Origin: Marisa cornuarietis
Taxonomy: Eukaryota; Mollusca; Gastropoda; Architaenioglossa; Ampullariidae
Length of the DNA: 64,000 nt
Direction of reading: 5' to 3'
NCBI GenBank assembly: GCA_004794655.1
Contig: SMMW01000612.1
Coordinates: 1-64,000 of the forward strand
Under the pieces are notes generated by a model. The model was not told the origin of the DNA. It worked only from the letters and a program-made list of their open reading frames with translations, and did not search any database. This document shows positions 22,507 to 34,603 of the stretch, in pieces. Every line of letters begins with the position of its first letter. Positions within the stretch are counted from its first letter, which is position 1. The translations under genes were made by a program, and so were the position numbers.

Positions 22507-25500
22507 AGAGGAATTGTTCTTTGATTTTGATGTCGCGTCATAGTGAGCGTTTACAAAACTCTTCACCTCCTTGTCTGGACAAAACAAATTAAATCTGGCA
22601 TGCTCAAGCCCTGGACCAGATCCCGAGTGCATTTTATGCACAAGACCAAAATTGGCATCCATAGAGATGACAGCTCTCTCTGGCTTCTAATAAAGAAAAT
22701 GAGAAAAAGTACATTTTAAAGATAAAGAACAAGATACGTTAATATTAAGGTAGGTTACATAGCTGACAAATTCTCAAATGTGCACATTATGTTCAGTTTT
22801 TTTCTAATGGTACATTTTGTACTACATGTATATATATATATCATTATGTAACATAACGTGTTGCATCACCTTATCCTATAAGAAAATATGACAGAAGTAA
22901 ATATTTAAGTGGTACATTTTATTGATAACTTTATAATAATTTTTTACTTAACACCAACAGTTAATTGATAGGGGTGATCCAACAAAGTAACAGAACTAAA
23001 GAAGCACATAATTTATTTTTAACATTTTAAAGATGTTTTCTATAAAAAGCTGATTAACTTTATGAACGCATTCGTCTATGTTTATGTATTGATGATTGTT
23101 TTTATTAATGGATAATATTACTTTTATTCTTAAACTAAAGACAAATAAAAAAATGTTAAAAGCAATAATCCAAGAGGTACAATTTAAATTACATTTTAAT
23201 TCTAAGATATTCGGCATGGTAACTGAGATCAAGCAATGCACTTTTTTTTTAAATGGTGCAACATACCATCATGCACACAGGGCAGTTCTTGCCCACAATG
23301 TCTGGGGCTTGAGCTATCTCTAGGCATGACACCTGATGATGGTGGAATTCTAATAATGTATTTCCTAAAACAAAGCATATTTTTATAAAATTGATACAGA
23401 GAATATGACAGATATTCAAATAAATCTAATTTGGCATTTCTTATGAATTATGTTCCCAATGTACTTGATAAATGCATTTATTACAATGAAAGAGCTTTCA
23501 ACAAATAAGGAAAATTCAACAGTGTTCTTATTTTCTTTCTGTCATCTAATTTTTGTTTGTTTTTTGTTTTTGTTGCTTCTCCTACTGTTCAATTTATATT
23601 TATTTGGAATTCCTTCTGGTTCATTTGCTTTACAGTAACACAAAGTAATACAGAGTTTAATGTTAAGAGGTCTTTTCTGAATATGTGACCAATAATTAAA
23701 GTCTAGGTTTACCAAGTGCATTGTACAAGTTTGTGCTGTTCGTCGGGTATGGCATAAAAGTTATCCTCTTTGTTACAGCGTTACAGAACTTCTGGAGGGA
23801 TAAATGTCCTTCCAGTTGCAGCACTCTACATGTTTCCATCAATGTAATGCTGAAGGCTGTCTGTGGATTTGATGGTGTTGCTGGCCACAGACCCTGTCGT
23901 ATTAGAGTGACTGCTTCTGATTCGCAGCTACAAAAATTTGCTGCTACAATGTGATGCCTTCCTATATCAGTGTAACACAGATCACACTTCTTAATGACCA
24001 TGAAGATTGACAAGCACTCTTACCACAACATTTCACAGTTCTTAATTTTCTTTTACTTTCATGCACAATATTATTTTACAATCCATTATTATCTCATACA
24101 TCATAACATAATAATATACATAATACAAAAAAATGCAAAGACAGTTAACCTTAGTGACTTTTGAAATTATTAAAATGAAATTATTAAAATGAAAATCTTT
24201 CCTCATATTGTTTTTGTGGGTTTTGTGGGTTTCAGAAAAAAACCCACAATATGACTAAAGCTAATAAATAGCGCCTTTTGGGGGAAGGCACTGGCACAGC
24301 AATATTTACCTATGCGCATTAGATATGAGGCATTCACAAAATTCTCACCATTAAATTTAGTTAAATCAAATAAAAAAGTGGCTGTATTGCTAAATTTAAA
24401 ACAGTGATACTAGCAATGTAAAGAAAATTGTATTATATCACAAATGGTTCAATTGCTGAATTTTTTTAATTATTGTATTAACAATACCACTAATAATACA
24501 TATATACCAGTAATACCACAAATTTACTGACCTAATGCATCAAAAACTGTTATTTTTCTGCAATATTTTGTATCACAGTCATGTTCTTGTGCAAGGGATG
24601 CCTCTCGAAAGACAGGCACAAAGAAGGAGACATCCTGTAAAAATCATGCATAAGCAACTCATAAATTAAGCACAACTTACAAATGCATCAGGATACCACT
24701 AATAAATGTGCATTAATCCTTTTCATTTCTTTACCATAGGAACTGATGACACTTAGATTCATAATTATAATATTATTTGAAACATTCATCCTTACATCTC
24801 AAGGCACATATTAATAATGAAATAAATGTGCACTTACAAAGACACTCATTCAGTACTTACATTTTTCCAGATAAAAGATTGGTGATACTGCACTACATGG
24901 TGAATCTTTTCATTGCAGTTTAGGCAGTACAGACTATTTGGTCCACAATCAGGACACCAGATAATGTTGACAATGTCACTGCTGCAAAAGGAACACTGAT
25001 TTCCTGCAGGACTAAAACTTTCGATTCGATGACGAATCATTTCCTCTCGTATTTGCTGCCACACTTCAGATTCACAGATCTTTCTCTTTTTGTGGCTGCT
25101 GTCTTCGGTTATAGGTGGTGTATCTACTAACACTGAAAAAATGCAGTGTAAGCAAAGGGGTACTGGTTGAATTGATGACACAAAATGGTTATTAGCATTG
25201 TATAATTAAAACTAGAATATTGATAAGTTCATGTAAGATAAAAACAATGGTGCATTTCAGTGAATGATGTTAGATAACATGGAAAACAATAATACAGAAA
25301 ACAAATTAAATCATGGAACCACTTATTTCTGATTGTTTTCTTTCATGCTTGTTATTATGATACATCAACCTTTTGAGCCAGTCATTCACGCTTTATTGTT
25401 TTGCCTTGCTGTTGGTTAGTTTAATGCCAAAGCTTTTGCTCATTTGGTCCAAGAATTATGCATTTGGTTATTGCTACTAGAATGACTAGTTTTGCTTAGA

Positions 25501-25779
25501 ATGATTCATTCTCATTCTGTATAACATGTGCTAAATAAAGTATCTGTTACTGTTCTCATTACCGAAAAATGAAAAAGGAAAGAATATCTACATACCAGTT
25601 TCTGCTTGTAAAATCTGGTTATTTTCTGGCTGCTCCTGAGGCTGGTTTAATGGAGATTCTTTGCTACCTTTGATAAAATCCGCTATCTGCTGCGCAGTAA
25701 ATCGCACCTTACGTCTCACTGTCTGTCCCTTTTCATTCATTACAATAATAGTACTAGCTGATTTTTTTCGACCTGGCAT
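22507..25779 (-). CDS. KDZ transposase-like protein, six predicted exons, truncated before the catalytic core is complete
   Basis: Exons read on the minus strand at 25779-25596, 25132-24861, 24634-24532, 23961-23713, 23364-23267 and 22686-22507. All junctions have GT/AG ends, and the join is one open frame of 1086 bases (362 codons). Exon 2 holds a cysteine cluster (CSFC, CPDC, CLNC, then two His and Trp), the CxC zinc-binding domain of KDZ proteins. Exons 3-4 give GRHHIV, FCSC and GLWPATPSNPQTAFS. Exon 5 ends in CPVC. Exon 6 has the MDANFGLVHKM string, matching the first catalytic Asp region, and later KEVKSFV. The usual continuation (CSxF, CRH and later RNase H-fold residues) is absent before the left repeat, although exon 6 ends at a GTGAGT donor. 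Probably inactive by itself. Confidence 0.8.
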
Positions 25780-26477
25780 ATTTATAATTCCACGTAGTAC
25801 GTATGAGAAGTGTGCTGAACAATTTACTCAAATGAAAATGCAACGTGATACGAATTAGAGCCGCGATTTTCCTTTTTTCACTCTTTCGAGAAAGCGAACA
25901 AATTAACGGGCGACGGGCGAGTGACCGTCCTTCTGGTGTAGCTCTGTAGACAGTAACGTCAAGCCTAAGAAAAAACTCTGTTTGGAGTAAAATACAATCA
26001 AATGATGTTTCCAAGCAATTGCAACTGTTTTATTCTCTATTGCAACGTTCTGTTACGTACAAGGGCTTTTTTAAAAATAATACATAGCAGCAGACGATGT
26101 AAGATAATGTTCGTGACGTCGTCGTCTCCCCAGAAACATTGCAAGCAAACGACGGAATAAACTACACGTGCTGCATAAATTTGACCGCACGGGTTTTGAG
26201 GGTAGATTAAACACAAAATTTGTATATTAAGATGGTGAGATAATAATAATAATAACGACTGAAATAGTGAGGACGCGAGTAAACTATTTAGTAATTATTT
26301 CTAAAATAGCCCCCCCCCTTGAGCATCCTAGGGGTCCGATATTCTCAAGATGATTACTTACAAGTTGCATATTTCTATCTAAGAGATTCATAAGCAAAAG
26401 CAAAAATAGGCAGAACTTTCTTATAAGGGGTAATGTGACGTCATAGGCTGGTCTATGTTATTTTTTTCAGAGATTTG

Positions 26478-26511
26478 GGGTTAGGGTTTTGGTTAGGGTT
26501 TGGGTAGGGTT
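26478..26511 (+). repeat. Telomere-like TTAGGG run
   Basis: Degenerate TTAGGG/GGTTAGGGTTT units lie in the interior of the KDZ element. Only about five units are present, so it is an interstitial patch, not a telomere. Confidence 0.7.
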
Positions 26512-26894
26512 CGTTTATTAGGTACAATTGGGCAATTGAGTGGAGAGAGCAGACGATAATGCCGCGAGCCATTTGTTATGGATGCCATGTTTTACCACCT
26601 ATAACAAAGCTGTTCCGCAAAAATATTTAGAATTAAAAATAAAAGCTTTAAAATTTCATTAAATACCAATAAAATAGAAGATATTTAAAACATAGGCCCT
26701 AATTGAAAACTGAAAACTAAACTAATACAAATAAATGCTATAATTTTCATTTTGATTTGTTTTCTATTATTGTTATGATTGTTTATTCCTTGGCAAATGT
26801 CCTAAAATTTAGTTTGGTGAAAAATACCTCCCTTAAACCAGCTCTTCGCAGCTGCGGGGAGGGGGGGGGTTGTTGGTCGACTCGACCACTATCG

Positions 26895-27426
26895 AGTCTA
26901 TTCCAGTATATCCAAAGGGTTTGCCAAACATGCTCAACATACTCAAAAACGATAAGGTTCATTTAAAAAATGACAACGACCAACGTTGCATGCTAATGTC
27001 CCCATATTTTTAATACCTTTATCAATGCAGCAATGATCGATCGCGTCAATTTGTTGATAAGGTTTTGATCACAAAAGTGCTTTCGATTGCACAGTCCTGC
27101 ATGTTTAAAACTGCTCCTGACTATTTACAAGAGGTAGTTCTTCCTTCCTTACCGCGGCACCTAAATTGTGGAATGGTCTGCCATCGTCATTGTCCACCAT
27201 CACCTCACCAACCACGTTTCGAAAATGACTGAAGACCCATCTGTTTATTTAAGACGGACATAAACTTAAATAATCAAGCAACACTTCTGTCTTTATTTTT
27301 TACTTTCCTTGTGAATTATCTATTTTTTTATTCTATTTCTTTATATTTTTGTTTTTGCTGCGCAATGAGCATTCTTCTGAATGGATACCTGCGCATTACA
27401 AATGGACATCATCATCATCATCATCA
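26895..27426 (+). mobile_element. CR1/L2-like LINE 3' fragment captured inside the KDZ element
   Basis: Broken frames give an IQRVCQ-like string, then FKTAPDYLQEV, then APKLWNGLPSSL and LKTHLFI. These are the successive landmarks at the C-terminus of CR1/L2/jockey-type reverse transcriptases. An in-frame TGA interrupts FRK-LKT. The fragment ends in an (ATC)n tail at 27407-27426, immediately before the right inverted repeat. Confidence 0.7.
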
Positions 27427-27431
27427 AGGTT

Positions 27432-27786
27432 GAATCGTCTTTGTGATTTGGTCGAGTCGTCTAATGATCGAATCGACCGGTAGCCCTATTCAAGCAAGCT
27501 GAGTATAATGTAAATACGAAACCATCGTATATAGTAGCACCTGCACTTAAAATACATAAGAAAGTAAAATAAAGGTAAAGGTAAAATACAACGTAGTATA
27601 TCTTACTAGTATCATGATTAGTGCATGAGTCGTATATATGTGTTATTACCAAAATATCGCTCGAGCTATTCTTCGTTTTACTTGGCTTCACCCCCACATT
27701 TGCATGTCACGTGAGGGCGGGACGGTGCTTCTCGAGCAGTCCTTTTTACCGCGGGACCGGCCTACTGAACAGCCGTGGACCGGGTG
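27432..27786 (-). repeat. Right terminal inverted repeat of the KDZ element
   Basis: Inverted copy of the left repeat without the extra palindromic arm. It ends GGTCCACGG-complement plus GGGTG, directly followed by the CCTTTAC target duplication. Confidence 0.92.
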
Positions 27787-27793
27787 CCTTTAC

Positions 27794-29740
27794 TGTATGT
27801 TCAAACACCTGAAACATAGTTTTCGATCTAAGGGGTCTTTTGTCCCTAAAAAGTTAAGACTACCTGTGTAGTCAGTTTTCCTGCGTGATGGGGGGGGTGT
27901 CTGCAGATATTGATGCATGTCCTTTTAAGGACACAGGAGCGAGTGTTCATCTCGCAATCTGTAGCCAAAAGAGTCTGATGAAGACGCGCCCCAAGAGACC
28001 ATCTATCGACGAGTGCTTTGCCTGAGGAGAGAAGTTGTTGGACTAAGACCCACGTTGACAAAGACAGGGGCATGGAACCATCTCGCCAAAGATTTAGTGG
28101 CTTGGTCTTTCCGAGGACGTGTATTTTTTTCTTCAAATCTAAAAGCCAGTAAACTGTTGACTGAAGATGACGGCGATCCAGCTTATGTCTGACACTTTTT
28201 TGTTTGCCAGAGAAGGCCTTATATATATTTTTAAAGACATAGGCGTATAACCTTATCGTGTGTATTATATATCATATCCAATCTGATTAACACTGTAAAA
28301 AATTTTTTTTATTGAATATGTATCTGTGTTGCGTGTTGTTTGTTTGCACATTCCAGTCCACTCCAATACATGAACATTAGTGTGGAAGTGGTTGACTGGC
28401 TTTGTCGTTGGTGGAAGGCGTGTGCATATAGCGGCATCATTGGGTGTTCTCCCTTTGACTGTCTAATCCCAAAATCTTCCAACAGTTTTATCACAGGCTT
28501 ACCACAATTTAAAATTTTCTTAAACTAAATCAATTATTTATTATAGATATTGTAACATATTTTTGTTTTATTGTGCAGAGAAAGTGAAAGGTAATAAAAG
28601 ATTTAATATCTCTACATTTATGAAAATAATTTTTTTATGACCGGGAAACTTGTTTACTGTTTCAGCTCACTGTGTTTTTATGAGTTGTTTACCACTTCGC
28701 TAAAAATGCAATTTTTTTACCAGCTACTTAATTCAAGCTGAGTGAATACTTTCCAAGTTGCTTTCTGATTGTCTACTCTGGTGAAGTTTACATAGTATGA
28801 AATTTGAAATTCTTGTGTGTGTGTGTGTGTGTGCACTTGTGCTCCTGTGCGTGCTTCCTCGTACGTGCGTGCGTGCGTGTGTGTGCGGTTTTCTTTCTCT
28901 CCCTATATATATATATATATACGTATCTTACTCATTCCTTCGAGAAAGTTACCAATAAGTGCTTAGTATATTTACACTAATAAATAAACATATACGTGTG
29001 GGTGTGTGTCAGTAGTGCCTTTTCATAATTTAATAAATGCACCAAAAATCATCATACTAGTCTAAAGTTATTTACAACATGTTGAATGTTATTGATAAAT
29101 TCCAATTTTTTTTTTCAAATTGTAATTATGACAGAGAAGAAGGATGCAGTTCTTAACTGTAGTTTTGATTTTTATTCATTTAATATTTGTGTAAAAGCTA
29201 AAAGCGTAATTCCTGCTGTTCGAAACTAATATTTCACTTTGCAAAGGGTAGAGGGATGTCAGTCAGCAATGGAGAAAAGATAGATACAGCTGAAAAAAAT
29301 CCGTCTCTAATAGAAAGAGGTTCTCTAACATATCACTTCCTAACGGCTGCAGGCTACTGGGTTGCCTTTTGCCTGCACAGATTTATCTGCAAAGAAAGAA
29401 TTTTTCGGTCGGGGCTGTCAAAAGTCGTTTAAGTTGAAAGGTAATCGTTCTTCATTGTTATTAACATAATCGTTCAAAGAGTAACAGCATACGGGATAAG
29501 AAAGTCTCCTTTGCCTACAAAAACAAGCTGACACCAAACAGACGAGTGGATCTGCTGTCAAGTTTACGGTTAGCGAGTGGCTAAGAAGGGAGAACGTTGA
29601 AATCTGCATTTCTCGTGGTTCTGAAAAAACCTGCTACTTGAACATGAGAAATGCAGTCTTTTAATGTCCAAATAATCGAGCTTTTCCCTCATTCTCTCTC
29701 TCTCTCTCTGTTGTGAATGGTCCACTAGCATGACGTAGTT
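27794..29740. other. Intergenic DNA right of the KDZ element
   Basis: A moderately GC-rich part (27830-28150) and a stretch open on both strands (28309-28528) have no recognisable product. GT/GCGT simple repeats lie at 28806-28885 and TA at 28905-28921. No gene is supported. Confidence 0.4.
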
Positions 29741-29749
29741 GATTACAGG

Positions 29750-30190
29750 TGCAAATCGCGTACCTCACTTTCGTATTCTGTAATTTTCTTTGTTGACATG
29801 CAAGATTTGCTAAAATTACAAAATGTAAGCCACCGACTCCCACTTTGTGTTAGACAGTTAGAAAGGATGTAGTTAGATAGCAAGTACCTGACAAACACGC
29901 AGTATAACAAGAAGCCTGTTTGCTTTTACAGGGCGCATTTATTTAAGTATTTTTTTAGTTTTTCTTGCACTTGAATGGATCAGAACTAGCATTGTTTACA
30001 GAAAATTCAGAATGTAACGATGTATGATCGTAAAGCCTATAAAATGACAAAGAAAAAGTAAATTGTGTGCCGGTTGTGTAGAAAAGACAAAGTTATGTAC
30101 AGACGCAGGACACAGATTTTATACCTTAAACACAGCGACTTATCTTTCCTACCTTTGCGTTGACCTGCTACTTTTCACAGGCAACCATGT
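29750..30190 (-). repeat. Orphan receptor 5'-flank sequence (divergent third copy)
   Basis: Homologous to 38130-38600 and 43720-44170, which lie upstream of minus-strand receptors 5 and 6. Shared strings include AACACGCAGTA, AAGCCTGTTTGCTT and ACAGGGCGC. No receptor is found next to this copy, so it marks a lost or relocated gene. Confidence 0.6.
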
Positions 30191-31190
30191 TCTGGTCGTG
30201 TTGTCTATGAAGATCTTTGTCTTACTTGTTTAACTCATCAACTTAACTTCCGGCTCATAGAAAAGTCCCTTGATTTCAAAGAAAGCTAGAGACCATTTCC
30301 CAAGTCCTGTGAACAATCATAGCGCATAATATATTATAATATTGTAAGCAAATCAGCTTCAAAAATTAGTGATGATGACGATAAAAGGTCGGGGTCGTTT
30401 GAATAGTGATAATAAAAACGATGCTAATAGACTTTAGTATAACTGTAGCTAAATGATGAAACAGAAATGAGTTACCGTTGACGCTACCTAAACGTATTTT
30501 TTTCTCCATATAAATATAGTATCCGAGTGGAATTTGACCCCAAAGTAAATAATAAACGAATATCAACGTGTGGCATGCGTGCTAAAAAGTCAGGTATTTA
30601 CTTCGCGCCTGTCAAGGTATCTACTAGAATCTATGGCCAAAAAGATACAAACTGACACTAGACCAAGTTCCACTTGACATAATGTTAAACTGAGTTTGAG
30701 TTGCTAAGTCATGATCAAAATAGGACAAACTGAATGCCTATATAAGCTGTATTGTACACCTACTTTAGAAACTAATGAACAGAAGGAGTCGCTATGGAAC
30801 TTATCATGGTCACAGGTTACATATCGACCTTTGGAAAGGTCCTTTTCTGGTGCGGCTAGAACATGGCATCTTATAGTCGTTACATGCGGGTCTTCTTTAT
30901 CATGTGCTTTCAACAAAGTTAAGAGTTATGATAGCGTTTTCTGACTTGTTTCTATTTTTATTTTTGGCAAATTTTCTTATTTGTGGTACAGATGTCTTCT
31001 CAGCCATCCTTTCATCCCTCTATGAAAACGACAACGACAGTTATACCTAACCATACATTTAGCCGCCCTGCTTTGTACAGAGTACTACAATTTATGTTAG
31101 CTGACCTGTAAATCTAATGTAATCTAATCTGACATACGATAATGGTAACTGTAAAATATGTGCATATAGTCGCGAAACAGAGATGGATCA
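30191..31190. other. Intergenic DNA without a recognisable gene
   Basis: Frames at 30704-30944 open on both strands have no motif. Nothing else seen. Confidence 0.35.
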
Positions 31191-31214
31191 AGTAAGCAAG
31201 GAGTGAAGACCGGT

Positions 31215-31580
31215 GGTGCCGGAATCTACGTCATGTACCCAGGAGGAAGAGAGGAAAGACTCTCCCTCGCTCCCAGCCTCTACTCTATCAACTTCAAGGG
31301 TGAAGTAGTGGCCATTCCAGCAGGTACAGCCCACGTCTAGAGCAGTCCTGACACCTCCAGCAATGTCTTCATCACAAACGCCCTTCGGATTGGCCAGTCA
31401 GACCAGTGCCCATGCCAAACAGCCAGCCAGACAAAATAACATCTGCTACAGGAATGTCCCTTGCATGAAGTCTTCAGGCACCAGACCTGAACGAAAAAGG
31501 TCCTAGTGGCACGGAAACCTCATGGCAGCCGGGAGGACCTACAGCGCACGGCGGTATTTGTAGGGGAGATAAGAGTTTTC
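31215..31580 (+). mobile_element. LINE RNase H-domain fragment
   Basis: Translation starts GGAGIYVMYPGG and continues FKGEVVAI, matching the start of LINE-encoded RNase H. It then jumps to CPCQTASQT, HLLQECPL and LQRTAVFVG, the zinc-knuckle-like C-terminal landmarks of such elements. Stops interrupt the frame and the middle is deleted. Likely from the R1/I/jockey side of non-LTR elements. Confidence 0.6.
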
Positions 31581-32689
31581 ACTTAAAGTTAAAGACAACG
31601 ATATTATCAACAACAATCAATAAAATGAGTTTCGTTGTCGTTAATCTCTTTTGCTCATGGGAATACATTAATGCGATATTACAGTCAAATATAAAATGTA
31701 AATGAAAACAGAAGCTTATATCTACGCGAAGTGAAGTTATTTACTTCAAAATGAATGTGTGCAAGTTTGGATCTTTGATAAAAACAAAACCAATGGCGCG
31801 ATGTAGTTCTTAGTCTATTTCATACTGTTTGGGGATTGCACTGGACGAATATGAGGTAATGAATGAAAGGGGAGAGAAGGGATAGGTGTTATTGTAGGTA
31901 TTGTATGGTTAGTGCCACATATAGCCTCAGATGTTAACTACTTTTGTTGGTGTCATTTTGAAATTGTTATTTTTTGTTTTTAGTGTTTAAACGGCCATTG
32001 TCGTAGTGTTGGCGTGTTATACTTAATGCAATTTGTAATTTAGGCACTTTTATTTGCGGGTCTGTGAAACACTTTCCATTATTTTCTAAAATATTAAAAT
32101 TTTGATTGTGCATTAGTTGCCACTAGGTTTACAGTTAACCCCGATAGTAGACACCGCAGAGTTTAAAAGCTGTTTCTACTGGTTAAAAGACCAAGAGATA
32201 TTTATTTTTATAACAAAGAACAATACTAGTAACTAGCAACCAACCGGCTTACACAGCGTCATCTGGATAAATGCCAGTGCACAGAGCAACTAGGAGGATG
32301 GGATGAAAGAGAACAAACTTTTTAAGATAGTCTAGATTTAGGAAAACTTTATGCGACACATGCGAATTTATCTCTTGATATATTTATATTCTTTTATGCG
32401 CAAAAAGCACCAATAAACCTCCACTGGGAGGAGGTAAACTCAGACAAGAAAACGTCTTGTTAGCACTGTATCTACCACATTTTCATTTTTTTGAACTAAG
32501 CTAGTAAACTCTATGACGACTAAAGAAAACTGAAGCAAAGAATGTAAACACCTGTTAAGAATAAGTTCGTCAGAATTTCCGCTAATAGGGTGCAGCTCTT
32601 GATGCCAGATTTTTCGATGGGCAGTGCACGACGAGTGATTTTTTTTAAAGTCTTACACAATTTTCTGATTATCGTTACAGACAGGAGGG
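31581..32689. other. Intergenic DNA without a recognisable gene
   Basis: AT-rich DNA with no supported frame. It ends at the 5' truncation point of the LINE. Confidence 0.4.
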
Positions 32690-34603
32690 ATGATACCGGA
32701 CATTCGATCATCATTAGACTCGGCGTCGGCGCTTGACAGCATCTCCTGTGATGTCCTCCCAGGATGTTCCATGACCAAGTTCCTACCAGTCTCTGAGACC
32801 GATGTGAAAGCGGTTATCCTAAAAGCTAAAGCAACAACCTGCGAGTTAGATCCGATGCCCACAAGCCTTCTGCTCGAGTGCCTAGATACTGTACTTCCTG
32901 CCATCACAAATATTGTAAATGTCAGCCTGTCGTCAGGTGTTTTCCCATCTCTGTTCAAGAATGCGGTGGTGAGGCCACTTCTAAAGAAATCCACGCTTGA
33001 CGTCAATGTCCTGAACAACTACCGCCCAGTCTCCAACTTGTCTTTTCTCTCTAAGATCATAGAGAAAATAGTTTTGACACAGCTCTGGGCCTACTTACAA
33101 GAGCACCATCTTATCCCACAAGCTCAGTCGGCGTATAGACCTTTCCACAGCACCGAGACAACTCTTATTAAAGTGATAACAGACATATTATCTGCTCTTG
33201 ACAGTGGTGATGTCTCTCCATTAACCCTACTGGACCTGTCTGCTGCATTTGACACTATAGACCACTCTCTGCTCTTCACAGACTCCACACCCTCTACGGG
33301 ATTTCTGGACCTGCCCTCTCGTGGTTCAACTCCTATCTCACTGATAGGACCCAGACTGTGGTAGTTGATGGTCAGACATCTCGCCCTGCTTCACTTTTCT
33401 GTGGCGTTCCCCAAGGCTCAGTACTTGGCCCAGTCCTGTTCATCCTGTATACTAAACCACTTTCATCTTGCATCCGGTCTCACCAGGTGTCTCATCAGTC
33501 CTATGCAGATGACACGCAGCTTTACTGTTCTATTCCACTGGCTGAGTCTCACTCTGCTATTAGCTCTCTAGAAGCTTGTATTAGTGATGTCAAGGGCTGG
33601 ATGGTGAAAAACAAGCTTAAACTAAATGATGATAAAACGGAAGCCCTCTTGTGCCATAGAAGAAGACATCAACCTTCACTAGTCAGTCTGCCCAATCACA
33701 TCAAGGTGGGCGACAACAACATCACCTTCACGTCATCTGTTAGGAATCTGGGATTTATTGTCACCGCAGACATGACCCTTGATAAACATGTTACAGCTGT
33801 CTGTAAGTCTGCCTACTATGAGCTCCGTAAGATCAGTGCCATCCGTCACTTTCTCTCTACATGTGCCACCAACACTCTCGTCTGTGCGTTTGTTCTTTCA
33901 CGACTTGACTACTGCAACTCCTTGCTGGCAGGCTGCCCCTCATCCCTCATTCAGAAACTCCAGAGAGTACAGAACTCCGCTGCACGTCTGGTACTTAGAG
34001 CAAGGAAACGGGACCATGTCACTCCTCTCCTTCGTTTCCTACACTGGCTACCCGTCCGTTCTCGCATCCAGTACAAACTGTCTGTGCTGTGTTTTAATTT
34101 CTTTGCTGGCTCCTGTCCTGACTATTTCTCTGAACTTCTCATCCCTTACTCTCCGTCCAGACAACTCCGCTCTTCCTCTGACAACCGTACTCTGACTGTT
34201 CCTGTCACCAGAACAACAACATATGGTCACAGGACTTTTGGCTACTGTGCTGCAAAACAATGAAACTCTCTTCCTTTCCATATCCGCCACCTTCCTACAA
34301 TTGAATCCTTCAAATCTGCACTGAAAACGCACCTCTTCCTTGAGCACTACTCCTAGTCCACAATGCTAGTCCTTACCCCCCCCCTTCCCTCTTGCTACTT
34401 TACCCATCACTATTTTTCTCTGTTCCTGTTACTTGATGCCTTTTGTTATCTGTTTTTGTCAGTACTGTCGTTTTCTTTCGTCCCCTGTGTTCTGTATCTA
34501 CTTAGTCCACGTCTCTTCCCCGTTTTAAGCGCTAAGAGCATGCTCTCTACGAGTGTGAATATGCGCTATACAAATCTTCACTATTATTATTATTATTATT
34601 ATA
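32690..34603 (+). mobile_element. 5'-truncated CR1/L2-like LINE (reverse transcriptase pseudogene)
   Basis: Two overlapping frames (32690-33364 and 33358-34263) together cover the reverse transcriptase: NNYRPVSNLS, QSAYR, LDLSAAFDTIDH (motif A), GVPQGSVLGP (motif B), YADDTQLY (motif C) and the C-terminal LHWLPV region. One frameshift lies near 33273-33285. A TGA at 34261 replaces the TGG of a conserved WNSLP string, after which the frame runs on through LKTHLF to a TAG. The 3' tail contains GCTAAGAGCATGCTCT and an ATT repeat ending near 34603. The endonuclease domain is missing through 5' truncation. Inactive. Confidence 0.9.

Larger units (their letters stand above)
21615..27786 (-). mobile_element. 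KDZ-type (Kyakuja-Dileera-Zisupton) DNA transposon with long inverted repeats
   Basis: The element is 6.17 kb. Both ends begin CACCCGGTCCACGG and are inverted copies of each other over 355 bp (right) and 424 bp (left). It is flanked by CCTTTAC on both sides (21608-21614 and 27787-27793), a 7-bp target duplication. It encodes a spliced minus-strand protein with KDZ hallmarks (see the CDS). The inverted repeats differ at only a few positions, suggesting a recent insertion. Internally it carries a palindromic left end, a telomere-like run and a captured LINE fragment next to the right repeat. KDZ elements are usually reported with about 8-bp duplications, so 7 bp is slightly atypical. Confidence 0.85.

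Noticed and set aside
24200..24260. Short palindrome around TTTTTGTGGGTTTTGTGGGTTT and AAAACCCACAA
   Set aside because: A small inverted repeat in an intron of the KDZ gene; no sign of a functional structure.
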